Positions 44,301 to 52,258 of a stretch of 64,000 bases of DNA are shown here, one piece after another. Location of the stretch: NCBI RefSeq assembly GCF_013249045.1, contig NZ_JABRWP010000002.1, positions 1 to 64,000 on the forward strand, read 5' to 3'. A program made the translations under genes and the position numbers. Within the stretch, counting starts at the first letter, position 1; every line of letters begins with the position of its first letter. Origin of the DNA: Winogradskyella eckloniae. GTDB lineage: Bacteria; Bacteroidota; Bacteroidia; Flavobacteriales; Flavobacteriaceae. The notes below the pieces were generated by a model, which did no database searches, was not told the origin of the DNA, and was given only the letters and a program-made list of their open reading frames with translations.

Positions 44301-46339
44301 GGAGAGAAAATAATTTCAAAATCTACCTCAGTACCAGCAGTGATTGTTGTTGCACCTGGATTAAGAGAAATTGTAAATTCTGCAGGATTAGATGATACAA
44401 TACTTACTAAACTAAGGTCGCCAGTACCTTCATTGCTAACATAGTAGGTTTTAGGTGCTGTAGAATTACCCATTACTGTAGACGCAAAAATGGTATTTCG
44501 ACCAGTACTTGCAGCAGCTCCATTGGCAATTGAACCACCTGTATTACGCTCAATGTCTATTTCTGGAGTAGGTGTAAAACCGATACCAGTTAAATTAACT
44601 GTACACGTGCCTTCATCGATGTCATTATTATTTATGGTAAGCACACCTGTTCTTGTGCCATTCGCAGTAGGTGTAAATCTTACAGTTACCGTTTGAGAAC
44701 CACTTGCAGCAATAGTAAAAGGCGTTGCAGGCGAAACAATAGTGTAATCTCCTGTGATACCATAAGAAGAGATATCTAAATCCGATGAACCAATATTTTC
44801 AATATCAAAAGTTAAATCTGTTGTACTACCATCACTAGCGACATTTCCAAAATCAATAGTGTAGCCACAATTTTGATTTGAAGCAGAACTATCTACTAGT
44901 TGTAATTCTGGTTCAGGAGTAGAAGCTCCACAGAAAATTTCAACATCATCCAAGTAAAAAGATCCACCAGACCTAGGAGATTGTAGAATTCTTAAATAGT
45001 AAGTACCTATTAAATTTAAGTTGATGTTAAATGTATTTGCAGTATTTGTGATATCACCTGTATTTGATCCATTAGCAACGATTGAAGTAACAGTTGTCCA
45101 AGGTCCTCCTGGAGCTGTAGAATATTGAAAGTTTATAGTGTAATTTGAGGTTACTCCTGATGCTCTAGCTATAAAACTTATGGAAGTTGGGTCAGTAAGT
45201 GAAACTGAAGTAATTATATCGTCATTATTGTCGTTGAAACCGACACCATTACCTGTGATTCCAGCTGTGCTACTATTGAATGTGCCTGATCCTCCAGTCC
45301 AATTCCCATAACCAGAATTGAAATTATCAGTTAAACAAGGACCTGATATAGTAGTGTCATCTCCTGTCAAAGGACTTGGTGTATAATATAATGGACCACC
45401 AGAACAACCTGCGCCATTATAAGCAAAAACAAAAAAGTAATATTGGGTATTTTGTACCAAACCAGATGCTGTAAAAGTTGTAGCAGTAGAGCTTTGTACA
45501 ACTGTGCCACTTCCTAATGAGTCGCCAGTTGAGTATGAAGTCCCATCTACAGGGTTTGCGCCTAAAGTAGCAGATGTACTTGCTACTACCAAGTAGCTGT
45601 CTGCCGCTGAAGCCGTGAATGCACCATCAATAGAAGAACTCGTAATGTTATTTAAAACTAAACTAGTTGGTTGAGCTGTTGGTGTTGTACATGCAGCAGC
45701 AGGTGTTCCAATAATTTCTGCATCATCAACAATCCAATATTCATTGTCACCATTATTATTCATTACTAACCTCACTCTTAAATTGGTAGAATTAGGTAAG
45801 CCATTAACTGTTATATTACTATAACCGTCGGTTGTTCTATCGTTTCCACCAGCAGGTGTGAATATTGTGGCAGAATCATCACCATCATAAGTTGTAGATG
45901 CTGAGCCAGTACCTGTATCAAATGACCATCTAGAATTACTATTACCTTGAACTTCCAATTCACTTGACCAAGTAGTTCCACCATCTGTGCTGATATCCAC
46001 ATAAACTTCATCTGCACCATCGGCACCATTTCCTGTAGATCCTGAGAAAGAAGCTAAACGACATGTGAAATAAACAGATGTAAATCCAGATGCATTTACC
46101 GTAGAAAATAAAACAGTTTCCGTTCCGTTGTTTACTTCAATGGCTTGTGAACCACTGACAAAATTATCATCGCCTGCAGGAAAAGGACCAGAACCTGTAG
46201 CAATAGAACCACCAGTATAAGTCATAGTTGGTGTAGCTGGTACAGTTTCAAAATCTTGAATGGCAATAGTTGTTTGCCCATAACCAAAGCTAACAGCAAA
46301 ACATATAAAAATAAGTGGTAAAACGTAGTTTTTAATCAT
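41312..46339 (-). CDS. Giant type IX-secreted multidomain adhesin-like protein
   Basis: 1675 residues; signal peptide (residues 1-21, ending GYGQ). Modules in order: N-terminal jellyroll-like domain with GNGADGADEVYVDISTDGG, a fibronectin-like stretch, a second lectin-like domain (DNFNSGYGNW), two choice-of-anchor-D/ASPM-like repeats (about 485-590 and 595-710; FGNVASDGSTTDLTFDIEN, FTPTANGTRTGVLTI), an IPT/TIG domain (GPVGTIVNVTSS), a lamin-tail domain (FFSEITDHGSGSHSYVEIF) and, C-terminally, a sorting domain ending QVINKKIIKK. Surface attachment or enzyme-display role inferred from architecture. No catalytic site seen. Confidence 0.85.
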   Translation of the reverse strand: MIKNYVLPLIFICFAVSFGYGQTTIAIQDFETVPATPTMTYTGGSIATGSGPFPAGDDNFVSGSQAIEVNNGTETVLFSTVNASGFTSVYFTCRLASFSGSTGNGADGADEVYVDISTDGGTTWSSELEVQGNSNSRWSFDTGTGSASTTYDGDDSATIFTPAGGNDRTTDGYSNITVNGLPNSTNLRVRLVMNNNGDNEYWIVDDAEIIGTPAAACTTPTAQPTSLVLNNITSSSIDGAFTASAADSYLVVASTSATLGANPVDGTSYSTGDSLGSGTVVQSSTATTFTASGLVQNTQYYFFVFAYNGAGCSGGPLYYTPSPLTGDDTTISGPCLTDNFNSGYGNWTGGSGTFNSSTAGITGNGVGFNDNNDDIITSVSLTDPTSISFIARASGVTSNYTINFQYSTAPGGPWTTVTSIVANGSNTGDITNTANTFNINLNLIGTYYLRILQSPRSGGSFYLDDVEIFCGASTPEPELQLVDSSASNQNCGYTIDFGNVASDGSTTDLTFDIENIGSSDLDISSYGITGDYTIVSPATPFTIAASGSQTVTVRFTPTANGTRTGVLTINNNDIDEGTCTVNLTGIGFTPTPEIDIERNTGGSIANGAAASTGRNTIFASTVMGNSTAPKTYYVSNEGTGDLSLVSIVSSNPAEFTISLNPGATTITAGTEVDFEIIFSPTGVGTRTGVITIRSDDADEDPYTFNVQGNGECAAGALTFLPDNGPVGTIVNVTSSTNNFGGSTTVTVNGIAAAITVISTSEIEVTIPSGATTGNLEINDDLGCLSSALFTVIDQLISSCEGNTGTPPLDLFFSEITDHGSGSHSYVEIFNGTGVAVNLANYEIRIHNNGTGTATNTIPLTGTLLNNDVFVLAFGSTDATNPYASHGYDQYDNASGVNEDDNIRLYYTPTNTWIDLWGDTAGNVFTVASKDYVYRRKNSGITAPSTTWDATDWDSFTPVDYSDIGNYDFSTGSPPTVNTHPSALAFDCEFSTSLWISGTEGHTGPVPADTQNLAYQWFYNVPGAATWTEILPTDTNYTGQQSAILNIPNTIGLDGYQYYCQLREDTATCFKASEAVKLDVRASIWDGTNWSAPPALDRYAIIDGDYDTSEITNGETSFEACSCTITDTHELLIEDNDFVRVDNNLVVDGTLVVRPYGSFVQVNDAGTVTGNVLTTASKISVVKKTAYLNSSQEYVYWSSPVSGETINNGLAEANLQQAYWFNGQNYLDATEETNNDNATIAGQDDIDDNGDDWQFAAGATVMAPGVGYAATQGIIPFGNELDYIFEGPFNNGVYNVPIYRNDSEMADNNWNFIGNPYPSAIDADLFLAANASIDQTAGPLNGAIFFWSHDTAADADTNGNQSLNYAQSDYAIINASGQTAGGEGVVPNRFIPSGQGFFVSMDDSATSTVVSGSVRTTDVVFNNSMRVTGNNDQFFRTTTTQTNRLWLNLTSDNGVFNQILIAYLDGATDANDGMYYDAKRNRSINVNATLYSLLDDSHTDKFTIQGKDPIGLDSNEVIPLGFYTAIDEATLYTISIPQFEGDFITNNTVYLKDNSLNVYHDLSANDYTFTSETGEFNERFEIVFTTTALSIDDAVLDANAITVVELTHDNVEFRIHSKQLTIAQVDILDLLGKQVHRFKGHNATEVYHLGQLSQATYIAKITLSNGQVINKKIIKK

Positions 46340-46553
46340 AAGGGATAATTAAAAAGGATTAATAGCTTACAAATTTAACTTAATAGTGTTGTAAGACAGC
46401 AACTTGTAAGTTACGAATTTATTAACAATTCATTATGATTTACCCACATTTCCTCCATAAAATACACATAGAGACGATATCATGTAAAGTTGTGGGTTAT
46501 TTTTAGGAATGCCAATAGGTTGGGCAAAAAAAATCTATCGTATTTTTGGCATA

Positions 46554-47027
46554 ATGAATTCTACCAAGACCTATACAGTCACTGAAGCCAAACGAAAGTT
46601 AGAACGTTACTGTGCTTATCAAGAGCGTTGCCATAAGGAAGTGAAAACTAAACTTAAGGAAATGCGTATGATACCAGAAGCTATTGATGTTATTTTGGTG
46701 CATTTAATTGAACATAATTTTTTAAATGAAGAACGCTTTGCTCAAGCCTTTGTCCGTGGGAAATTTAGAATTAAACAATGGGGAAAAGTCCGATTGGTAA
46801 GAGAGCTAAAACTTAGGGAGATTTCTACCTATAGTATTCAAACGGCCTTAAAAGAAATTGATGAAGAAGCCTATCACCAAACCTTAGAAGCCTTAACGCT
46901 AAAACGTATAGCGCAGGTGAAGGAAAATGACCGTTTTAAAAAGAAGAAAAAAGTCGCAGATTATTTGTTGTATCGTGGTTGGGAATCGCATTTAGTATAT
47001 GAAAAACTAAATGAATTTATAAAATAA
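46554..47027 (+). CDS. recX: Regulatory protein RecX
   Basis: 157 residues from the ATG at 46554; an ATG 45 bp upstream gives an unlike extension. Tandem three-helix RecX repeats: ARKRLERYCAYQERCHKEVKTKL-type first repeat (CAYQERCHKEVKTKLKEM), NEERFAQAFVRGKFRIKQWGK in the second. Inhibits RecA filaments. Monocistronic, between a divergent secreted protein and a convergent outer-membrane protein. Confidence 0.9.
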   Translation: MNSTKTYTVTEAKRKLERYCAYQERCHKEVKTKLKEMRMIPEAIDVILVHLIEHNFLNEERFAQAFVRGKFRIKQWGKVRLVRELKLREISTYSIQTALKEIDEEAYHQTLEALTLKRIAQVKENDRFKKKKKVADYLLYRGWESHLVYEKLNEFIK

Positions 47028-47071
47028 CAAAGCCTTTTCAGTCCTTGTAATGATAAGTTGAAAAGGCTTTG
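47028..47071. terminator. Inverted repeat, probable terminator
   Basis: CAAAGCCTTTTCA (47028-47040) pairs perfectly with TGAAAAGGCTTTG (47059-47071); 18-base loop. It sits between convergent genes. Loop is long and T-runs are weak. Confidence 0.55.
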
Positions 47072-47092
47072 TGATTATACTGCGGTAGCGTA

Positions 47093-47587
47093 TTATAAAT
47101 TAAAAACAGCACCAAAATTAATGGTAAACTGATTGTGTAATTCTTGTACCTCAGTTAAGCTGGTATCATATTTAGCAAATGGCGCATTGAGTTCTGTGTA
47201 CAAACCAAATCCATCTGTAAAAAAGTAGCGCGCACCTAAGTGACCACCAAAATTCTTTAAACCAAGGCTTAAACCAGGATACAGATCAAAGTTATCATCT
47301 ATGGCTAAAACGTTTCCGATATTGGCATTAAAACGGACTCTTAAGTCGTAACGGTCTATAAAGTCTGCCGCATCTTTTAAGGCATCATCTAAGCCTAATA
47401 CGTATGTTGTAGACACACCAACAGAAATATTTTCACCAATGCCATAATCGTAAGAGACATTTAGTCCTGTACCATTATTCTGAAAGTTTGCACCAACCTG
47501 AAATTTGCCATCACCTTTTCCATTGTAGGCTTGCGAGTGTCCAAAGCTAAAGGCCACTAATGCTAATATTACTAGTAATTTTTTCAT
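47093..47587 (-). CDS. Outer-membrane beta-barrel-like protein
   Basis: 164 residues from the ATG at 47585-47587, where the signal peptide MKKLLVILALVAFSFGHSQA starts; a start at 47614 would fall in the -7 box. Eight-strand-barrel-like pattern with strands such as VGANFQNNGTGLNVSYDYGIG and GARYFFTDGFGLYTELN and a C-terminal Phe-containing strand (FTINFGAVFNL). DUF6646-like/OmpW-like small barrel; no ligand known. Confidence 0.82.
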   Translation of the reverse strand: MKKLLVILALVAFSFGHSQAYNGKGDGKFQVGANFQNNGTGLNVSYDYGIGENISVGVSTTYVLGLDDALKDAADFIDRYDLRVRFNANIGNVLAIDDNFDLYPGLSLGLKNFGGHLGARYFFTDGFGLYTELNAPFAKYDTSLTEVQELHNQFTINFGAVFNL

Positions 47588-47611
47588 GTTTTTATTTTTG
47601 AATAATCGGTA

Positions 47612-47619
47612 CAAATATA
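47612..47619 (-). promoter_or_regulatory. -7 box for the barrel protein
   Basis: Minus-strand TATATTTG, perfect fit to TAnnTTTG, 24 bp before the ATG at 47587. This decides the start. Confidence 0.5.
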
Positions 47620-47648
47620 CAAATAGAATTGTAATCCACGTAAGAATT

Positions 47649-48509
47649 TTACACGAAAGGCGCTGTGTTTGTAACCGCCTTTTTGTTTTTATAATCGATC
47701 CATTTTTGCCCTTTTAATTTTCGCATTAAATGATCAAAATGCCGCATTATCAAAATGTTATAAACAGCTTTGCAAAGGTGCAGCGGACGTTTGGGAATGG
47801 CGCGTAAACTTAAAGAAAAGCCTGGTGTAAGGTAGCGCATATAATGCCAATAGCCTTCTGGCAAATACAACAATTCACCATGTTGAAGTTGGCAGGTCCA
47901 TCCTTTGGCATTTTTAAGGGCTGGCCATGTGTTGAAATCTGGATTGTTAAAATCGATATCTTCGCGTGTGATTAAAGAATGTGGTACTTTGTATAAGTAT
48001 TTTGTTTGCCGCTGATCAAATAAAATACAGTCCTTTTTACCATTAAAATGCACATGAAAAATATTGGCCAAATCAATATCATAATGCATAAAGGTGTGGG
48101 CGTCTGTACCACCAAAAAAGAGCATTGGTAATGTTTTCATTAACCGAAGTCCAAAATCTGGATACTTAAAATCTTGCTGAAGCTGTGGTACTTCTTTTAA
48201 AATATTCCAAAGGAAGATGCGATATTTTGTAGGTTCGCGTTGCAAGAGATCAATATAGTCGCTCATTTTCATTTGAGCATGCGCCTGGTTAAAGCCATCT
48301 TTGTAATCTACAGGTCTATCATCATAAAGTGGTACTGTAATATCGCCTGCAATTGCTTTGATATACTCTAAATTCCATTTAGAATACGCAGGCCAATCTG
48401 TAATGCCTTGTTCTATCACCACAGGAAGTTGTGGCTTATAATAGGTATTGAGAAAGGCATCCTTAGAAATGGTTTTTACTCTAGGAATGGCTGTAAGATT
48501 GAGTGTCAA
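47649..48509 (-). CDS. Cupin_8 / JmjC-like putative Fe(II)/2-oxoglutarate oxygenase
   Basis: 286 residues. The iron-binding facial triad is visible: HYDIDLANIF (H-x-D) and later LYLPEGYWHYM (distal His). N-terminal SKDAFLNTYYKPQLPVVIEQG is typical of cupin_8 proteins. JmjC-type hydroxylases modify protein or small-molecule substrates; substrate unknown. Monocistronic. Confidence 0.87.
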   Translation of the reverse strand: MTLNLTAIPRVKTISKDAFLNTYYKPQLPVVIEQGITDWPAYSKWNLEYIKAIAGDITVPLYDDRPVDYKDGFNQAHAQMKMSDYIDLLQREPTKYRIFLWNILKEVPQLQQDFKYPDFGLRLMKTLPMLFFGGTDAHTFMHYDIDLANIFHVHFNGKKDCILFDQRQTKYLYKVPHSLITREDIDFNNPDFNTWPALKNAKGWTCQLQHGELLYLPEGYWHYMRYLTPGFSLSLRAIPKRPLHLCKAVYNILIMRHFDHLMRKLKGQKWIDYKNKKAVTNTAPFV

Positions 48510-48612
48510 AACGTAAGATTATTTAACTTCAAAATTAAAGAAATGAAAACGAATGTGCTTTTTTGAAAGGTTAAAATTGCAGTCGTTCACATGGTTGTTT
48601 TGCTGTAAACGC

Positions 48613-48921
48613 TTAGGGCTTACGTTTATATTTATTAGAATTTGAAACCACAAGTAAATACGGAATGCCAATGATTAAGGCGCCAAAAAAGAAATAGTCT
48701 TCTAGTTTTGGTAACGCTAACAGATCACTTAAAGCTACGCCAATGAGCATAAGAGCAGCCATGCCAAACATGGCGTTTCTAAACACAGTGGCAATGCCTT
48801 CAATATCGTAGTTGGCCTTTTTTTCTTCAGACATGGTATTGTAGCCAGCAATTAAAAAATACATTTTTCCATACTTAATTAAAGCGCCTAAAACAATAAA
48901 AAGAATGCTCGTAAAAATCAT
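48613..48921 (-). CDS. DUF3784 membrane protein
   Basis: 102 residues, three hydrophobic segments (residues about 2-18, 48-66, 78-92). The segment MYFLIAGYNTMSEEKKANYD matches the conserved 'IAGYNTxxxEEKxxYD' pattern of DUF3784. Function unknown. Follows 48937-49410 on the same strand with a 15-bp gap, so an operon is likely. Confidence 0.82.
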   Translation of the reverse strand: MIFTSILFIVLGALIKYGKMYFLIAGYNTMSEEKKANYDIEGIATVFRNAMFGMAALMLIGVALSDLLALPKLEDYFFFGALIIGIPYLLVVSNSNKYKRKP

Positions 48922-48936
48922 AAATTTGTCATTTAA

Positions 48937-49410
48937 TTAAATCCATTTGCTTTGTTTAGTAGTCGCATCTAATATATCTATATCTAAAATAGATGCTATT
49001 TGTTTGGCTTTAGAAAACGCCTCTTCTTCGTGTCTAGTTGTGTAAACCTCAATTTTCTGATTGGTGTGATAAAACAGATTCACTTTAACAACAGCATTCG
49101 AAATATTAGCACTAGCACTCGCAGCCCAAACGGTTGTAGTTTCTGTGGTTTTAAATACAGACACATAATCAATATCTGGAAGCGGTTGCCATTTGCCAAA
49201 CGCTAGTCCAAAAAAAGATTTAGTACGTCTATAGGTACGCGCTTCAAAATTGAGTTCAACACCATCTTGAATTAATAAATAGATGCCCATAAATAAAGGA
49301 ACTATGCCTTTTAGGTCATCAAAAGTGGCTATAACTCCAACACCTAAGGCAAAAATTCCCAGAACTTGCTGCCAAAGTAAATTGTTTTGTTTGAATTTAT
49401 AACGGTTCAT
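48937..49410 (-). CDS. Membrane-associated hypothetical protein, paralogue of 56136-56684
   Basis: 157 residues, two hydrophobic segments near the N-terminus (VLGIFALGVGVIATF, VPLFMGIYLLI), then a soluble domain with FGKWQ, YVSVF, VNLFY, EEEAF and IDILDAT. The same order of motifs appears in the protein at 56136-56684 (FGSWQ, YVSVF, VNLWY, KEAF, IDLLDAT), so the two are a paralogous family without a name I recognise. Possibly a sensor or scaffold facing the cytoplasm. Operon with the DUF3784 gene. Confidence 0.72.
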   Translation of the reverse strand: MNRYKFKQNNLLWQQVLGIFALGVGVIATFDDLKGIVPLFMGIYLLIQDGVELNFEARTYRRTKSFFGLAFGKWQPLPDIDYVSVFKTTETTTVWAASASANISNAVVKVNLFYHTNQKIEVYTTRHEEEAFSKAKQIASILDIDILDATTKQSKWI

Positions 49411-49427
49411 AATAGATCATTAAGGTT

Positions 49428-49462
49428 AAAAAAGTCCATTCGGTTACAAATGGACTTTTTTT
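49428..49462 (-). terminator. Terminator downstream of the flotillin gene
   Basis: AAAAAAGTCCATT (49428-49440) pairs with AATGGACTTTTTT (49450-49462), loop of about nine, flanked by A- and T-runs; between the flotillin stop and the next minus-strand gene. Confidence 0.8.
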
Positions 49463-49477
49463 GATATTTAGTAGATC

Positions 49478-50902
49478 TTAAGACTTTTCAATTTTAGCAT
49501 CTTCTGCGTCAATCTCTTTTTTGTCTTTTCCTTTTAAATACTCTGGTAAATCCATACCAGCCATATTAAACATGTCTTGTAAAGGTGGTACTGATTTGTA
49601 CATACCAGATAAGAAATTAGCCGTAGATGATTTGCCATCTTCATTGCTAGAACCACCATCCCAAACGGTCACTTTATCGATTTTAATATTCTTAATCGCT
49701 TCGGCTTGTGCTTGTACCAGTTCAGGTAATTTATCTGCAATTAATAATAGTACAGCATCTCTACTGTTATTACCAGCAGCTTTTACTATTTGCTCCATAC
49801 CAGCAGCTTGCTTGGTTAAGATTTCAAACTGACCTTGTGCTTCGGCTTGTGCTTTAAATAATATCGCGTCGGCTTCACCTTTGGCTTTACGTCTAATACG
49901 CTCAGCTTCTGCTTCAGCATCAATTTCAGCCTTTTGCTTATCAATTTGTGCAGGGACAATAATATCTGCCATTTGAGATGAACGCTCACGTTCTGCTCTT
50001 GCGGTTTCTGCTTCTTGCTCTGCCGCATAAGACTCTTCTAAGGCTTTTGCAGCTTGTACTTTCTCAGCAGCAATCGCTACACGTTCTGCTTCGGCTTCAC
50101 GCTGACGACGTGTAGAATCTGAGTTGGCAACTGCAATTTTAGCCGTGTTTTCCCCTTCTACAGCTTGTGCATTCGCTGCCGCAACTTGCGTTCTTTCATC
50201 TTGTACAGCGTTTGCTTCACCAATAGAACCATCTCTGGTTTTCTCTGCAACCGATTTACGAGCTGCGTTAATAGCGTGTGCTGCTGCTTCCTTACCAAGA
50301 GCTTCAATATAACCAGACTCGTCAACAATATCAGTAATGTTTACGTTGATGAGTTTTAACCCTACTTTCTTTAATTCCGTTTCAACCGACTGCGAAATGT
50401 TAGTTAAAAACTTATCGCGATCGTTGTTAATTTCTTCAATATCCATAGAAGCGACTACCAAACGTAATTGTCCGAAAATAATTTCTTTCGCTAATTCTTG
50501 TACATCTTGCGCGCCTAAACCTAATAAACGTTCTGCAGCATTTTGCATTACACCAGGTTCTGTAGAGACACCAATGGTAAAACGCGATGGCACATTAACA
50601 CGAATGTTTTGTTTAGATAAAGCATTGACCAAATTCACTTCAATAGAAATTGGTGTTAAATCTAAAAATTCATAATCTTGAATCACAGGAATAATAAAGG
50701 CTGCGCCACCATGAATACATTTGGCCGACTGTCCGCCACCAACTTTACCATAGACCACTAAAATACGATCCGAAGGACAACGTTTGTAGCGTTTAATTAA
50801 TATAATTAAGGTCAGTACAATAAATAAGACCACAAAAATGGCGAGCATAGGAACGCCTAAGCTGTCCACATTAAAATTTTCTTGAATGGTTAGTAATGTC
50901 AT
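49478..50902 (-). CDS. Flotillin-like SPFH/Band 7 protein
   Basis: 474 residues. One N-terminal membrane segment (AIFVVLFIVLTLIILIKRY, about 20-40), SPFH domain (VNLVNALSKQNIRVNVPS, LGLGAQDVQELAKEIIFGQLR), then a long Ala/Glu-rich coiled coil (about 230-390: QREAEAERVAIAAEKVQAAK, AEAEAERIRRKAKGEADA) and a short tail. Matches YuaG/YqiK-type flotillins that organise membrane microdomains. NfeD-like partner gene lies immediately upstream (27 bp), the standard pair. Confidence 0.93.
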   Translation of the reverse strand: MTLLTIQENFNVDSLGVPMLAIFVVLFIVLTLIILIKRYKRCPSDRILVVYGKVGGGQSAKCIHGGAAFIIPVIQDYEFLDLTPISIEVNLVNALSKQNIRVNVPSRFTIGVSTEPGVMQNAAERLLGLGAQDVQELAKEIIFGQLRLVVASMDIEEINNDRDKFLTNISQSVETELKKVGLKLINVNITDIVDESGYIEALGKEAAAHAINAARKSVAEKTRDGSIGEANAVQDERTQVAAANAQAVEGENTAKIAVANSDSTRRQREAEAERVAIAAEKVQAAKALEESYAAEQEAETARAERERSSQMADIIVPAQIDKQKAEIDAEAEAERIRRKAKGEADAILFKAQAEAQGQFEILTKQAAGMEQIVKAAGNNSRDAVLLLIADKLPELVQAQAEAIKNIKIDKVTVWDGGSSNEDGKSSTANFLSGMYKSVPPLQDMFNMAGMDLPEYLKGKDKKEIDAEDAKIEKS

Positions 50903-50929
50903 AGTTTTTAAATTTGAAGGTTTATTTTT

Positions 50930-51553
50930 TTAGTTAGATATTTTCTTTTGCACGTTACCATCCAATAAAGGTTCAGATTGTGATGGAGTAGGCTCAATGG
51001 GTTTTCGGGTTTGGTCTACAATTAAGATGCCGTTTGAGGTTACATCCACGACTTTTATAATGGTTCCGGTTTTTAATGGTGTTAACGAATCGGTTAGTGC
51101 ATCTAATTCTCTCATGGTACCTTGCACGCTAACGCTTACTTTTCCCATTCTAGAACGGTCTTCGCCAATGGTTAAATACACTTCGCCAACCGCATCAATA
51201 GCATTTTTATAATTTAAAGTACCACTATCGGTTAGTTTACTGATAAAGTAGAAGAGTGTTGCCATAATAACCATCATTAATAAACCACAAATTGTGGATA
51301 CGATGATGGTTAATGGAGTAGAAAGACCAGCATCGATACACGCAATGCCACTCCAACCAAAAATGGTAAAAAAGCCAACCAGGTTTTTAAAGGAAATAAA
51401 CTGAAACCCAGCTTCAATATCGGTATCAATATCATCAGCATCGCCTCCTGTAAATGCCATAATCATAACTACAGAAAACACAAGAGAACCAAGGATAGCC
51501 GTTAACCAATATATTTTGGATATAAATTCTAAATTCGAAAACCAGTCTGCCAT
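50930..51553 (-). CDS. NfeD-like membrane/OB-fold protein
   Basis: 207 residues. Four hydrophobic segments in the first ~120 residues (WLTAILGSLVFSVVMIMAF, LVGFFTIFGWSGIACI, ITIIVSTICGLLMMVIMATLFYF), then a C-terminal OB-fold-like domain (about 130-195: GEVYLTIGEDRSRMGKVSVSV, TIIKVVDVTSNGILIV). Members of this group partner with flotillins, as the gene order here shows. Starts a two-gene operon. Confidence 0.87.
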   Translation of the reverse strand: MADWFSNLEFISKIYWLTAILGSLVFSVVMIMAFTGGDADDIDTDIEAGFQFISFKNLVGFFTIFGWSGIACIDAGLSTPLTIIVSTICGLLMMVIMATLFYFISKLTDSGTLNYKNAIDAVGEVYLTIGEDRSRMGKVSVSVQGTMRELDALTDSLTPLKTGTIIKVVDVTSNGILIVDQTRKPIEPTPSQSEPLLDGNVQKKISN

Positions 51554-51936
51554 AATTCTAGGGTTTAATTTGAGTTAATAAAGATACAACCTAATAAGGT
51601 TTTAGGCGTATTATTTTGAAAGTAAATTAGACACCAAATGACCACCAAACAAGACAACGTTTGTCTAGGATAGTTTTAAATCTTGAATTGGAAGCGTAGT
51701 TATCCAATACGAGAAATGTAAAATGTATATGATGGTTATTTGTAGTGTGGTTGTTTTAATACTTTTGAAGCTTCATAAAAGATTAAAATGCTAACCACTT
51801 TCAAAGTATAAGTAGCAGAAGAATGTATTTTGTTACAGTGTTTTTGAAAAATATTTTATTTGGTTGATTTATGGTTCTTAGGAAGACACTAGTCTATAGT
51901 TACTAAAATCCTCTGTTTGTCATTGCTGCTGTTTGT

Positions 51937-51959
51937 TATTCCTGCGAAGGCAGGAATCT
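51937..51959. repeat. Palindrome, TTCCTGCG..GCAGGAA family
   Basis: GTTATTCCTGCGAAGGCAGG then AATCTA. Related copies at 52226-52254 and 57641-57670; a derivative at about 57728-57757 in the opposite orientation. An 'NTTCCTGCNAAGGCAGGAA' element is widespread in bacterial genomes. Confidence 0.7.
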
Positions 51960-52000
51960 ACTGAGGGCCTAAATGTTGGTTGATTTTTTCTATAGTAAAA

Positions 52001-52100
52001 CACCCCTAAAGTCCCCTCAAGGGGACAATTAATAAAAAAATCTTTTAGATTTTTTTATTCGCAACAGTGAGACTGTCCCCTTGAGGGGACTTTAGGGGTG
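52001..52100. repeat. 100-bp inverted-repeat element, copy 1
   Basis: Terminal 26-bp arms CACCCCTAAAGTCCCCTCAA-type (each itself containing GTCCCCT/AGGGGAC) enclose a 48-bp core with ATCTTTTAGAT and CAACAGTGAG. The exact reverse complement of all 100 bases is at 59232-59331; a single arm is at 57804-57829. No ORF inside. Resembles a MITE-like or REP-type element. Confidence 0.85.
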
Positions 52101-52121
52101 TTTTATTACTAATAAATAATA

Positions 52122-52153
52122 ATCCTGCAAGGTTTCAAAAACCTTGTAGGTAT
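52122..52153. repeat. Palindrome, CCTGCAAGGTTT family
   Basis: ATCCTGCAAGGTTTC then AAAAACCTTGTAGGTA. Other copies: 52164-52200, 59135-59165, 59180-59213, 59513-59545, 59629-59661. Six in this window. Confidence 0.75.
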
Positions 52154-52225
52154 TCTACATTTAAATCCTGCAAAATCAAAAATAGACCTTGCAGGATTTT
52201 ACAAAAGTTATTATATTCCTCTGTT

Positions 52226-52254
52226 TGTCATTCCTGCGCAGGCAGGAATCCACA
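52226..52254. repeat. Palindrome, TTCCTGCG..GCAGGAA family
   Basis: GTCATTCCTGCGCAGGCAGG then AATCCACA. It is preceded by CTCTGTTTGTCATT, as is the copy near 51911, so the repeat unit may be longer than the hairpin. Confidence 0.7.
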
Positions 52255-52258
52255 ATGA

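Larger units (their letters stand above)
51554..52258. other. Gene-free stretch with dispersed palindromic repeats
   Basis: 705 bp with no credible ORF. 51560-51935 holds nothing I recognise. From 51937 there are five repeat copies from three families: two GTCATTCCTGCG..CAGGAATC type hairpins, one 100-bp element and two CCTGCAAGGTTT type palindromes. These families recur at 57578-57829 and 59135-59661. Confidence 0.8.

Noticed and set aside
47588..47614. Upstream start of the outer-membrane barrel protein
   Set aside because: It overlaps the -7 box and would place residues before a perfect signal peptide.
52001..52100. Insertion sequence with transposase
   Set aside because: 100 bp with no ORF; at most a non-autonomous element.
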